Shown here one piece after another: positions 16,798-25,158 of a stretch of DNA of 52,803 bases. Position 1 is the stretch's first letter; every line of letters begins with the position of its first letter. A program made the translations under genes and the position numbers. A model generated the notes under the pieces. The model made no database searches. It was not told where the DNA came from and saw nothing but the letters and a program-made list of their open reading frames with translations. Source of the stretch: an uncultured Lachnospiraceae bacterium. Its GTDB lineage: Bacteria > Bacillota > Clostridia > Lachnospirales > Lachnospiraceae. The stretch covers positions 1-52,803 of the forward strand of contig CADBPC010000101.1 in the NCBI GenBank assembly GCA_902796425.1, read 5' to 3'.

Positions 16798-18202
16798 GCT
16801 GGTCAGTTCACTTAAGGAAGCTCTGGCCCTGGCAGGACTCAGGGACGGAATGACGGTCTCCTTCCACCACCATCTGCGCAACGGGGACCATGTGATCAAC
16901 ATGGCCGTAGCGGCAATGCAGGAGCTCGGCGTGCATGATATCACATTGAGCGCAAGCTCGCTTTTCCAGGTGCATACGCCGATCCTTTCAGCGTTTGATG
17001 ACGAGACAATAACCGGAGTTGAGTCGGACTATGTCGGCGGTGATGTCGGCAGGGCGATCAGCGAAGGAAGACTTAAAAAGAAGGCAGTATTCCGCTCCCA
17101 CGGACACCGCCCCGCGGATATCGAGAGCGGGAAGATGCACATCGATATCGCCGTTATCGCGGCGCCTTCCTCCGATGCGGCGGGAAACTGCACGGGTAAA
17201 TACGGAGAATCCGCCTGCGGCTCGCTCGGCTACGCCATGCCGGATGCGCGCTGCGCGGACAGGGTAATCGTTGTTACGGACAATCTTGTCGCTTATCCCC
17301 TGTGTGATTTTTCCATTCCGGAAACACAGGTGGACTACGTCGTCACGGTGGATTCCATCGGGGATCCGGCGGGAATTGTCTCCAGCACGACCAGGATAAC
17401 CAGAGATCCCGTAGGACTTAAAATCGCGGATTATGCAGCACAGAGCATCCTGCACTCGGGCCTTTTAAAGGACGGCTTCTCGTTCCAGACAGGCGCGGGC
17501 GGGGCATCGCTTGCGGCAGCGATGTATCTGAAGGACATCATGTTAAGGCAGAACATTCACGGGAGCTTCTGTATGGGCGGAATCACCGGTTATCTTGTGG
17601 ACATGCTGGAAGCCGGCTGCTTTGAGGAACTGATGGATGTGCAGTGCTTTGACCTGAAGGCAGTGGAATCGATCCGCACAAACCCCCGGCACAAGGAGGT
17701 CTCGGCGTCTCACTATGCCGCGCCGGGAAAAAGAGGCTGCATAGCCGATCATCTGGATGCGGTCATTCTCGGGGCAACCGAGGTGGATCTTGATTTTAAC
17801 GTCAACGTCCACACAAATTCGCAAGGCGTTATCATGGGCGGCTCCGGAGGACACTCCGACGTCGCGGCAGGCGCAAAGCTTGCGATTATCGTAGCGCCCC
17901 TGATCAGAGCGCGCCTTCCCCTCATCGTGGACCGCGCGGGTACCATCTCGACGCCCGGAAAGACAATCGACCTTGTCGTTACCCAGTACGGACTTGCCGT
18001 CAACCCGGCGAGCCCCCGCGGCGCGGAGCTTCGCGAAAGACTGAAGGAAGCAAGGCTCCCCGTGACAAGCCTCGAAGCGCTTAAAAAGAAGGCGGAAGAC
18101 CTGTCCGGAGTTCCGGCCTCCGTAAAGAGAGGCGAACGCGTCGTCGCGGACGTCCTCTACAGAGACGGAACACTGCTCGATCAGATTTACAGTATTTGCT
18201 GA
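16790..18202 (+). CDS. citF: Citrate lyase alpha subunit (citrate:acetyl-ACP transferase)
   Basis: The 470-residue CitF belongs to the class I CoA-transferase-like fold. It swaps acetate on the acyl carrier protein for citrate. Recognisable segments are VSFHHHLRNGDHV, CTGKYGESACGS, SFQTGAGGASLA and a glycine-rich GGSGGHSDVAAGAKL. The chosen ATG at 16790 follows GGAGGAG and overlaps the last 8 bases of citE; the frame is open further upstream but only as antisense-like overlap with citE. Unusually, a 267-base hairpin-rich gap separates it from the maturation genes citXG and citC. Confidence 0.95.
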   Translation: MNKLVSSLKEALALAGLRDGMTVSFHHHLRNGDHVINMAVAAMQELGVHDITLSASSLFQVHTPILSAFDDETITGVESDYVGGDVGRAISEGRLKKKAVFRSHGHRPADIESGKMHIDIAVIAAPSSDAAGNCTGKYGESACGSLGYAMPDARCADRVIVVTDNLVAYPLCDFSIPETQVDYVVTVDSIGDPAGIVSSTTRITRDPVGLKIADYAAQSILHSGLLKDGFSFQTGAGGASLAAAMYLKDIMLRQNIHGSFCMGGITGYLVDMLEAGCFEELMDVQCFDLKAVESIRTNPRHKEVSASHYAAPGKRGCIADHLDAVILGATEVDLDFNVNVHTNSQGVIMGGSGGHSDVAAGAKLAIIVAPLIRARLPLIVDRAGTISTPGKTIDLVVTQYGLAVNPASPRGAELRERLKEARLPVTSLEALKKKAEDLSGVPASVKRGERVVADVLYRDGTLLDQIYSIC

Positions 18203-18469
18203 TGCATGCTGGTCCTGTTTTAACGTCAGTCGGGAGTTCCCGACTGACATGAAGCCTCCGGCAGATCGCAGCCGCGCTCAGCGGAAGGAACCGTTCAGGT
18301 TCCGAGCGCGGCGCGGCAAGAACGCCATAGGCGTTCTTGGACTACTGCGTCAGAAGCGGACCCCCATAAGAAGACAGGACCGGTGCATTATCCCCCGGCG
18401 GCAGAGTATTCTGCTCCGGGGGATTGATTATATAATGAGAACGACGAAAGATATACGGAGCAGGGTGAC
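18203..18469 (+). repeat. Hairpin array between citF and citXG
   Basis: No gene is seen here. Four hairpins stand in tandem. First, 18225-18235 pairs perfectly with 18238-18248 (11 bp). Second, 18271-18278 pairs with 18305-18312 (8 bp), with an inner GGAACC/GGTTCC stem. Third, 18317-18326 pairs with 18330-18339 (10 bp, 3-base loop). Fourth, 18391-18398 pairs with 18416-18423 (8 bp), with an inner GCAG/CTGC stem. None has a clear T-run. They may protect or process the citDEF message so that subunits outnumber maturation enzymes. Confidence 0.75.
18431..18436 (+). promoter_or_regulatory. Possible -10 box for citXG
   Basis: TATAAT lies directly after the last hairpin and 34 bases before the citXG start. 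No convincing -35 hexamer is seen, so a second promoter for the maturation genes is only possible. Confidence 0.4.
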
Positions 18470-19831
18470 ATGAACGTGACCATACAGGATATATCCGCCG
18501 CCAGGGAACACAGGGCCGTGCGGCAAAGAGAGCTCCTTGACAGGTGCGGGGGGACTCTTATCAGCTTTACGATGAATATCGCGGGACCGGAAAAGGACTC
18601 GGCGCTGATCCGGGAAGGAATGAGGATCGGGGAGCGCCTTCTTGAAGAGCGCCTTAAGGCGGAGAAGATTGCCGTCCTGCTCAGGGAAAAGGAGCAGGCG
18701 TTTACCGGAGGCACCTGCTATTACCTGGTTGATGCGGACCCCGCCCGCGTAAAGAGGATAACGGTAGATATAGAGGATGAGAGTCCCGCGGGCAGGCTCT
18801 ATGACATGGACGTCCTTGCAAAAGACGGCAAAAAGACGGGCCGCGCGGAGCTTGGACTCCCGGACAGACAGTGTCTTATCTGCGGAAAGAGAGCGCAGAT
18901 CTGTGCCCGCTCCCGCGCGCACTCTCTTGAAGAGCTCCGGCAAAAGACGGCGGACCTTCTGCGGGATGCCGCAGCAAAGGACAGAGCGGTGACAATTGCC
19001 TCTTCCGCCTGCGAGGCTATTCTGGATGAGGTGCTGACAAGCCCGAAGCCAGGCCTCGTGGACCGGTTTAATAACGGAAGCCACAGAGACATGGATACGT
19101 TTACCTTTGCTTCGAGCACTGCGGCGCTGTATCCGTATTTTTACACCTGCGCCCTGACCGGTGCGAAGACGGCGGATGAGAGCGCAAAGGTGACCTTTGA
19201 GAAAATACGGAAGGAAGGAAAGCTTGCCGAAGAGAGGATGCTGCAGGCAACCGGCGGCGTCAACACCCACCGCGGAGCCATCTTCTCCATGGGGGTTTTA
19301 TGCGCCGCCGCGGGACGCCTGAGCCGCGCCGATTGGAGCGCAGACAGGCTCAGGAAGGAGTGCGCGGATATGGCTGCCGGCATCGTCTCTTCGGACTTCG
19401 CGGAAGCCGAAAAGCGGGAGCCTCTGACATACGGAGAAAGGCTCTATTGTGAGTGCAGTGTCACGGGAGTGCGGGGCGAGGCAGAGGCGGGCTTCCCCCT
19501 CGTCTTTGAGACCGGATACCCGAGACTCCTTGAGGGGCTCGCCGCGGGGCTTTCCTTAAATGATGCCGGGTGCGCAGCGCTTCTTGCCATCATGGCCGGG
19601 AATACGGACACCAACGTGATTCACAGGAGCAGCATGGAATCGCTGCGGGAGCTTCAGGAGAGGATCATAGCCCTTCTTAAGGACAATCCGTACCCCGCAA
19701 GGGAGGAGCTGGAAAAGCTCGATGCGGAGGTGACGCGCCGGAACATTTCCCCCGGCGGCAGCGCAGACCTCCTTGCGATGTGCTACATGGTGCGTCTTTT
19801 GGAAACAGCAGGTGAACCGGATGTGGAATGA
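18470..19831 (+). CDS. citXG: Bifunctional CitXG: prosthetic-group synthase and transferase
   Basis: The 453-residue protein fuses two citrate lyase maturation enzymes. Residues 1-165 are CitX-like (apo-ACP phosphoribosyl-dephospho-CoA transferase), with RLYDMDVL, GLPDRQCLICG and CARSRAH. Residues about 170-453 are CitG-like (triphosphoribosyl-dephospho-CoA synthase), with SPKPGLVDRFNNGSHRDMD, ATGGVNTHRGAIF and NTDTNVIHR. Such fusions are known in several bacteria. The protein would make the prosthetic group from ATP and dephospho-CoA and attach it to Ser14 of CitD. It overlaps citC by 11 bases. Confidence 0.93.
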   Translation: MNVTIQDISAAREHRAVRQRELLDRCGGTLISFTMNIAGPEKDSALIREGMRIGERLLEERLKAEKIAVLLREKEQAFTGGTCYYLVDADPARVKRITVDIEDESPAGRLYDMDVLAKDGKKTGRAELGLPDRQCLICGKRAQICARSRAHSLEELRQKTADLLRDAAAKDRAVTIASSACEAILDEVLTSPKPGLVDRFNNGSHRDMDTFTFASSTAALYPYFYTCALTGAKTADESAKVTFEKIRKEGKLAEERMLQATGGVNTHRGAIFSMGVLCAAAGRLSRADWSADRLRKECADMAAGIVSSDFAEAEKREPLTYGERLYCECSVTGVRGEAEAGFPLVFETGYPRLLEGLAAGLSLNDAGCAALLAIMAGNTDTNVIHRSSMESLRELQERIIALLKDNPYPAREELEKLDAEVTRRNISPGGSADLLAMCYMVRLLETAGEPDVE

Positions 19832-20885
19832 GTTTTATATATCGGAAATATTGCCCGGGGACAATGCGGCGCTTAAGAGCGTGGTCGCGCTTCTTGAGAA
19901 GGAGGGCCTTAAGAGGGATCCGAACCTGGATTATATCTGCGGCCTGTACGACGAAGAGGGACACCTTGCTGCGACGGGGAGCTGTTTCAGGTACATGCTC
20001 CGCTGCCTTGCCGTGGACAGCCGGTATCAGGGAGAGGGCCTTATGAGCCGCATCGTCTCCCACCTCGTGCAGGTCCAGGCACTAAGGGGCAGCACGCACC
20101 TTTTCCTTCACACGAAGCCATCGTCGGCAGTCTATTTCCGGGATCTCGGCTTTTATGAGATTGCGGCGACGGAAAGCGTTGTCTTTATGGAAAACCGGCG
20201 GCGGGGCTTTGCGGACTATCTGGAAAAGGTCCGGCGCGAAACGCGGGAGACGCAGGAAGCTCTTGAAACCCGCGAAATGCAGGAAACGAAGGAGACAGGA
20301 AGCGGCGCGAAGGAGGCAGCCATTGTCATGAACGCAAACCCCTTTACCCTGGGGCATCAGTTCCTTGTGCAGACCGCAGCCGCGCAGTGTGATCTTCTGC
20401 ATGTATTTGTCGTCAGCGAGGACGCCGGTCAGATCCCCGCAAAACTGAGAAAACAGATGGTCCGGGAAGGCACGGCCCATATCCCGAACGTCGTCCTCCA
20501 CGACTGCGGTCCCTACATGATATCCTTTGCCACCTTTCCGGGTTATTTCCTGAAAGGCGAGGACGCAGTCATCCTCGGCCAGGCCGGACTCGATATGCAG
20601 ATTTTTATCCGGATCGCCAGGGCACACGGAATTTCTGCCCGCTTTGCAGGAGAAGAGCCGCTCAGTCACGTGACGGACCTGTATAACCGTGTGATGAGAC
20701 AGGACCTGGAGAAGGCGGGAATCGAATGCCACATTATCCCGCGGCTGGAACTTGACGGGGAGCCCGTCAGCGCGTCCGGAGCAAGGAAGGCCCTCCTTGA
20801 GGGAGATACGGGAACCTTTCGAAAGCTCGTCCCGGATACCACGGCCGCACTGATGCTGCATGAAAATCCCGGCGCCGCCCGGTAA
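19821..20885 (+). CDS. citC: Citrate lyase ligase (acetate:SH-citrate lyase ligase)
   Basis: The 354-residue protein activates deacetylated citrate lyase by acetylating its prosthetic-group thiol with ATP and acetate. An N-terminal GNAT-like domain (about 1-130; CLAVDSRYQGEGLMSRIV) is followed by a nucleotidyltransferase domain with the HxGH-like motif NANPFTLGHQF and the late motif VSASGARKALL. The linker (about 136-163) is an expanded, charged run rich in Glu, Thr, Arg and Gln. The start at 19821 overlaps the citXG end by 11 bases; an upstream in-frame ATG lies inside citXG. Citrate lyase genes often start with citC, but here it is last. Confidence 0.92.
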   Translation: MWNEFYISEILPGDNAALKSVVALLEKEGLKRDPNLDYICGLYDEEGHLAATGSCFRYMLRCLAVDSRYQGEGLMSRIVSHLVQVQALRGSTHLFLHTKPSSAVYFRDLGFYEIAATESVVFMENRRRGFADYLEKVRRETRETQEALETREMQETKETGSGAKEAAIVMNANPFTLGHQFLVQTAAAQCDLLHVFVVSEDAGQIPAKLRKQMVREGTAHIPNVVLHDCGPYMISFATFPGYFLKGEDAVILGQAGLDMQIFIRIARAHGISARFAGEEPLSHVTDLYNRVMRQDLEKAGIECHIIPRLELDGEPVSASGARKALLEGDTGTFRKLVPDTTAALMLHENPGAAR

Positions 20886-20907
20886 TACTATCAAAATCAT
20901 TCGTCCG

Positions 20908-20916
20908 TGGTATAAT
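20908..20916 (+). promoter_or_regulatory. Extended -10 promoter of ridA-ilvA
   Basis: TGGTATAAT is a perfect extended -10 element, about 90 bases before ridA. A weaker TGCTATCAT lies 15 bases downstream. No strong -35 box is seen. Confidence 0.6.
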
Positions 20917-21006
20917 AATCGCACTGTTTTGTGCTATCATAGTTGGACTGAACGCAGATATTGCGGAAGACACTACTGAAAAATAACTGAAGAAACGGAG
21001 AATACC

Positions 21007-21375
21007 ATGAAAGTAATCAGCACACCGAATGCACCCGCAGCGATCGGCCCTTATTCCCAGGCATATGTCACGAACGGACTCCTGTTCACATCCGGACAGA
21101 TCCCGATCGATCCTGCGACGGGAGAGCTTAAAAAGACTGTGGAGGAGCAGGCCGAGCAGAGCTGCCGCAACGTCCTCGCAATTCTCGAGGCTGCCGGCAC
21201 CAGCGCGGACAAGGTTGTAAAGACCGTCTGCTATATTTCCGATATGAACCAGTTCGGGGCCTTCAACGCCGTCTATGAGAAGTTCTTTACCTCAAAGCCG
21301 GCCAGGAGCTGCGTCGAGGTGGCAAGACTCCCCAAGGATGTTTTCTGCGAAATCGAGGCGGTCGCAGAGGTATAA
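21007..21375 (+). CDS. ridA: RidA-family enamine/imine deaminase
   Basis: The 122-residue protein matches RidA (YjgF/YER057c/UK114). Features are the start KVISTPNAPAAIGPYSQA, FTSGQIPIDPATGEL, the EQAEQSCRNVLAILEAAG helix and the active-site Arg in ARSCVEVARLP. RidA trimers hydrolyse reactive 2-aminoacrylate and 2-iminobutyrate to keto acids plus ammonia. The next gene encodes an enzyme that makes exactly such intermediates from serine and threonine. CGGAG precedes the start. The two genes are 39 bases apart and probably share the promoter at 20908. Confidence 0.95.
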   Translation: MKVISTPNAPAAIGPYSQAYVTNGLLFTSGQIPIDPATGELKKTVEEQAEQSCRNVLAILEAAGTSADKVVKTVCYISDMNQFGAFNAVYEKFFTSKPARSCVEVARLPKDVFCEIEAVAEV

Positions 21376-21414
21376 CTTAAGCCGGTGCCCTGAGCAGAAT
21401 AAAGAGAGGTAACT

Positions 21415-22635
21415 ATGACCGAACTGACATTGGACAGTTTTGAAAGAGCCTGTGAAATCGTAGATAAGGTGACAGCAAAGACAGAACTGGTCTTTTCTGA
21501 TTACTACAGCGAGCAGACAGGCGCAAAAGTCTGGCTGAAGCCGGAAAACATGCAGCGCACCGGCGCATATAAGGTGCGCGGCGCTTACTATAAGATCAGC
21601 ACGCTCTCGCAGGAGGAGCGCGACAGGGGACTGATCACCGCATCCGCGGGAAACCATGCGCAGGGCGTAGCGTACGCGGCAAAGCAGTACGGCGTCAAGG
21701 CTGTCATTGTCATGCCGACGACAACCCCGCTGATCAAGGTCAACCGCACAAAGGCGCTCGGCGCCGAGGTTGTCCTCTACGGCGACGTCTATGACGAGGC
21801 GGCAGGGTACGCGGCAAAGCTTGCCGAGGAGAAGGGCTATACCTTTGTCCATCCCTTCGATGATCCCGCGGTCGCTACCGGCCAGGGAACCATCGCGATG
21901 GAGATCATCCGCGAGATTCCGCTGGTTGACATCATCATCGTTCCGGTCGGCGGCGGCGGACTGGCCACGGGCGTATCGACACTGGCAAAGCTTTTAAAGC
22001 CCAATATCAAGGTGATCGGCGTTGAGCCGGCAGGCGCGGCCTGCCTTACCGCTTCCCTTGAGGCGGGTAAGGTGACAACGCTCCCCACCGTCAATACCAT
22101 TGCGGACGGCACGGCAGTAAAGACCCCCGGCGAGCATATTTTCCCTTATCTTCAGGAAAACCTGGATCAGGTGGTCACGGTACCGGACGAGGAAATCGTC
22201 GAAGCCTTCCTGGATATGGTTGAAAATCACAAAATGGTGGTCGAGAACTCCGGACTTTTGTCCGTAGCGGCGCTCCGCCACATCGACTGCAGGGGCAAAA
22301 AGGTGGCCTGCGTCCTTTCGGGCGGCAACATGGACGTCATCACGATGTCATCGGTTGTAAGACAGGGATTGATTTTAAGGGACAGGATCTTTACCGTTTC
22401 CGTACTTCTGCCGGACAGACCGGGCGAGCTCTCCCGCGTATCGCATGTGATCGCAGAGCAGAACGGCAACGTTATCAAGCTGGAGCACAACCAGTTCGCT
22501 TCCATCAACCGCAACGCGGCCGTGGAGCTGGTGATAACGCTCGAAGCCTTCGGAACGCAGCACAAGCAGGAAATCGTAAAAGCGCTTGAAGACGCAGGCT
22601 TTAAGCCGCGCCTTAAGAGAACAAAGTCGGAGTAA
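21415..22635 (+). CDS. ilvA: Threonine ammonia-lyase (threonine deaminase)
   Basis: The 406-residue fold-type II PLP enzyme has the PLP Lys53 in RTGAYKVRGAYYK, SAGNHAQGVAYAA, the phosphate-binding loop VGGGGLATGVS (about 178-188) and a C-terminal ACT-like domain (about 328-402; VLLPDRPGELSRVSHVIAEQ). It converts threonine to 2-oxobutyrate and ammonia. The single short ACT domain and the length fit the catabolic/clostridial type (sometimes called tdcB) rather than the long biosynthetic IlvA, so the gene symbol is provisional. AGAGG precedes the ATG. It follows ridA and ends before a bidirectional terminator. Confidence 0.9.
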   Translation: MTELTLDSFERACEIVDKVTAKTELVFSDYYSEQTGAKVWLKPENMQRTGAYKVRGAYYKISTLSQEERDRGLITASAGNHAQGVAYAAKQYGVKAVIVMPTTTPLIKVNRTKALGAEVVLYGDVYDEAAGYAAKLAEEKGYTFVHPFDDPAVATGQGTIAMEIIREIPLVDIIIVPVGGGGLATGVSTLAKLLKPNIKVIGVEPAGAACLTASLEAGKVTTLPTVNTIADGTAVKTPGEHIFPYLQENLDQVVTVPDEEIVEAFLDMVENHKMVVENSGLLSVAALRHIDCRGKKVACVLSGGNMDVITMSSVVRQGLILRDRIFTVSVLLPDRPGELSRVSHVIAEQNGNVIKLEHNQFASINRNAAVELVITLEAFGTQHKQEIVKALEDAGFKPRLKRTKSE

Positions 22636-22666
22636 TAACCCGGCACAGCAGAATACAGGCATCCAA

Positions 22667-22712
22667 GCGGCGCAGTCCGGTCCCATGCTTTACAGGGCAC
22701 CGGACGCGCCGC
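22667..22712. terminator. Bidirectional terminator between ilvA and the csoR-type gene
   Basis: GCGGCGC plus GTCCGGT (22667-22681, one bulged A) pairs with ACCGGAC plus GCGCCGC (22699-22712), giving 14 GC-rich base pairs. It sits between two convergent genes. T-runs are poor on both sides. Confidence 0.65.
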
Positions 22713-22715
22713 CTG

Positions 22716-23081
22716 TCACTTGATGAACATATCGATTGCTTCGTTCATCCTGGCGATCGCGTCCGTGTCATTCTCGGCGATTGCATCCACGATGCAGTGC
22801 TCCATATGCTCCTTTAAAAGGAGCTTGCCTGCGTTATTGATCTCCGAGCGCACGGCGGCCAGCTGGATCAGGACCTCGGTGCAGTCCCTCTCGTCCTCCA
22901 GCATATGCTTTACATGCTCGAGATGCCCGATGGACCTCGCGAGCCGGTTGATGATCGCCTTCATGTGCTTCGGATCATGCGTATGGGAGTGCGTGTGCGC
23001 GCCGGTTTCTTCCGGATGGCTGTGCGGATGCGTGTGAGTGTGGCTGCTTTTGGCTGCGTGGGAAGCGTTTACTTCTGACAT
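22716..23081 (-). CDS. CsoR-family metal sensor with His-rich N-terminus
   Basis: The 121-residue protein has a CsoR/FrmR/RcnR helical core from about Met40. The Cys67, His92 and Cys96 positions (RDCTEVLIQL and EHMEHCIVDA) match the Cys-His-Cys copper site of CsoR. The first 39 residues carry 11 histidines, in runs such as HTHTHPHSH and HTHSHTH, which is unusual for the family and could buffer metal or tune selectivity toward Cu, Ni or Zn. No copper ATPase or chaperone is adjacent, so its targets are elsewhere. It is divergent from the PF06541 gene, with about 120 bases between them. Confidence 0.87.
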   Translation of the reverse strand: MSEVNASHAAKSSHTHTHPHSHPEETGAHTHSHTHDPKHMKAIINRLARSIGHLEHVKHMLEDERDCTEVLIQLAAVRSEINNAGKLLLKEHMEHCIVDAIAENDTDAIARMNEAIDMFIK

Positions 23082-23101
23082 GAAATTGCCTCGAATACTC
23101 T

Positions 23102-23107
23102 TATAAT
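23102..23107 (+). promoter_or_regulatory. Possible -10 box in the csoR / PF06541 divergent region
   Basis: TATAAT on the plus strand faces the PF06541 gene, 97 bases upstream of its start. TTGCCT and CTGACA nearby are not at a good -35 distance, so the call is weak. Confidence 0.3.
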
Positions 23108-23198
23108 ACTGACAGTGGGTTTACATAACCGTTGGAGGTATTCCTGATTATAGATTAGCCGGAGTGATTTGTAAAAGTCCGGCATGGCGGAGGGAGAA

Positions 23199-24278
23199 AT
23201 GACAATAGCCGCATATTTTGTCGATTTTATTGCATTTAGTTTTATCGGATGGATTTACGAGTGCATCTACTGCACGGTTAAGACAAAGCACTGGCAGAAC
23301 CGGGGATTTCTTTTCGGTCCCATCTGCCCGATCTACGGATCCGGCGCGGTCGCGGCGATGTATCTTTTCGGCTCTGCCGGAAACGCCGGCCTGCAGGGAG
23401 CGCCGTTATGGAAAATATTCCTTATCTGTGCGGCCGGAAGCGCCATCCTCGAATATGTCACCTCTTGGGTTCTGGAAAAATGCTTCCATGCCGTGTGGTG
23501 GGAGTATTCTGACGTTCCGCTGAATCTGAACGGACGGATTTCCCTTCCCACATCCTGCGGCTTCGGAGCGGCGGGAATCCTGGTTGTCCGGGTTCTTGTC
23601 CCTCTTGTGGCGGGCCTTCATCAGGAAGCGCATCCCGTATTAAATGAATTCCTGGCACTTCTGTTTATGCTGCTCCTTGGCGCGGATCTTGCGCTTACGG
23701 TATCATCGCTTACAAGGCTGCTGTCCAGGATCGAAGAAATCCAGAACGACTTCAACAACAGGCTGGAGGCCGGCGTGGAGATTGCCCAGCAGGGACCCCG
23801 CGCCATCGCGGCCGCAGCTGTCAGCGCAGGCGGAAAGGCAAAGGAGAAAGCGGTTGCAGCTGCTGCCGGCAGGGTAGCGGAGGTAAAGGAATTCGCCGGT
23901 ATGACCAGGCAGGAAATAACCGCGCGGCTCCGGAAGAGAGGCTGGAAGCCCGGCCTTCGTGATATGCACCATGTCAATGCGATCCGGATGATCCGAAACG
24001 GAATCCACCGCCCGCTCGCCCTGATTCTGTACGAGCGCATGCATAAGCTGGAAGAGAAGCTTTTATCCCCTCTGGACAGGGCGGTTTTAAGAGATCCCGA
24101 AGACAGGGCAGAGTATCCGGCAGCCGCTGAGAGCGGCCCGGAGAAGGCACCTGACAGGGAGCCGGCAGCAGGCAGCGACATTCAGGAGAGCACAAAGGAC
24201 AGCGGGTCAGTAACAAAGGACAGCGAGACAATAATCAAAGACAGCGGAGCGGGGACAGCAGATGAACAGGAAAGATGA
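23199..24278 (+). CDS. PF06541-type membrane protein (putative ABC permease CmpB family)
   Basis: The 360-residue protein has about five membrane helices in residues 1-175, with the family hallmark FSFIGWIYECIYC and RGFLFGPICPIYG. This family is annotated as a putative ABC-type permease, but its function is not established. The cytoplasmic C-terminal half is charged and ends in a repetitive Lys-Asp-Ser tail (several copies of a KDSx unit). The chosen start, 23199, is 5 bases after GGAGG; an in-frame ATG at 23184 lies upstream. The end overlaps the HD-domain gene by 17 bases. Confidence 0.82.
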   Translation: MTIAAYFVDFIAFSFIGWIYECIYCTVKTKHWQNRGFLFGPICPIYGSGAVAAMYLFGSAGNAGLQGAPLWKIFLICAAGSAILEYVTSWVLEKCFHAVWWEYSDVPLNLNGRISLPTSCGFGAAGILVVRVLVPLVAGLHQEAHPVLNEFLALLFMLLLGADLALTVSSLTRLLSRIEEIQNDFNNRLEAGVEIAQQGPRAIAAAAVSAGGKAKEKAVAAAAGRVAEVKEFAGMTRQEITARLRKRGWKPGLRDMHHVNAIRMIRNGIHRPLALILYERMHKLEEKLLSPLDRAVLRDPEDRAEYPAAAESGPEKAPDREPAAGSDIQESTKDSGSVTKDSETIIKDSGAGTADEQER

Positions 24279-24717
24279 AGAGGAGTTCGAGAAGCTGATC
24301 GCAAGGCTTCGCGACGATCCGCGAACCCAGGAGATGAAGAAATATATCCAGCACGGGGCAGTGACGACCTACGATCATTGCATGGACGTGGCGAGAATGG
24401 CCTTTGTGCTTAACCGAAGGCTCCGGGTCGGCGCCGCCGAGGAGGACGTGGTGGCAGCAGGGTTTCTCCACGACTACTATCTGTATGACTGGCACGTGCA
24501 CGGCGACCGCCTCCACGGCTATCATCACCCGAAAATCGCCGCAGAGAATGCGGCCAGGGATTTCGGCCTGAGCCCGGATGCCGCAAAAGCGATAGAGAGC
24601 CACATGTGGCCGCTGACGCTCTTTCATGCGCCGTCCTCCCGCGTCGCGTGGGTCGTGACGCTCGCGGACAAGATCTGCTCCGCGAAGGAGACACTGTTTA
24701 AGAGATCCGCCGGATGA
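24262..24717 (+). CDS. HD-domain phosphohydrolase
   Basis: The 151-residue protein has the HD-type metal site: His39 (TYDHCMDVARMA), the His70-Asp71 pair (AGFLHDYYLYDW), a His-rich segment around 80-89 and a late Asp in VVTLADKICSAKE. It is likely a small cytoplasmic phosphohydrolase of unknown substrate. Related clostridial proteins are annotated simply as HD-domain proteins. It overlaps the preceding membrane protein gene by 17 bases, so the two are probably translated together. Confidence 0.82.
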   Translation: MNRKDEEEFEKLIARLRDDPRTQEMKKYIQHGAVTTYDHCMDVARMAFVLNRRLRVGAAEEDVVAAGFLHDYYLYDWHVHGDRLHGYHHPKIAAENAARDFGLSPDAAKAIESHMWPLTLFHAPSSRVAWVVTLADKICSAKETLFKRSAG

Positions 24718-24798
24718 GAGAGCCTTAAGGTGCAGCAGGCAGCCGGCCTGCGCGGCAAAGCAGATGAACACCGCAAAAAGAAAAGGACAGGAAAGAAG

Positions 24799-25095
24799 AT
24801 GCCGATCGACAGGAAAGAACTGTTTTCGATATCACACTATGAATACGGCCAGGCGTACTTTGGCTCCTGCGACGGGATGCGCTACAGAGTGGCAAGGAAT
24901 CCGCTGGCAAATGTCATTTTCGAACCCGCCGAAAAGCGCGTGGGTGAGATGCTGCGCGCCAGCATATGGCCGGAGCCGTACGGATATGCCCACACCGACC
25001 CGGAACTGATAAAGGAAGAGGACTTCCCGTTCTCGGCGGAGGGCCTCGATGACGCCGTCCGGTGGCTGAACGGGGAGCTCGAGAAGCGCGCATGA
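24799..25095 (+). CDS. Small protein of unknown function
   Basis: The product is 98 residues from the ATG at 24799, which has AGGAAAGAAG upstream; an in-frame GTG at 24730 would add a basic, less protein-like leader. It starts with an ISHYEYGQAYFGSC segment and contains YRVARNPLANV, WPEPYGYAHT and a terminal helix. It has no signal peptide or membrane segment. I do not recognise the family. It lies downstream of the HD gene in the same direction and may be the last gene of that small operon. Confidence 0.65.
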   Translation: MPIDRKELFSISHYEYGQAYFGSCDGMRYRVARNPLANVIFEPAEKRVGEMLRASIWPEPYGYAHTDPELIKEEDFPFSAEGLDDAVRWLNGELEKRA

Positions 25096-25158
25096 AGAAG
25101 GAATCCCTTCGGCGCCTGCCTTCTTGAAACGGCATGAGGGCTGTGGAATAATGGAACT

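Noticed and set aside
18225-18423. CRISPR array or REP element at the citF-citXG gap
   Set aside because: The four stems have unrelated sequences and no regular spacing, so they are not repeats of one unit.
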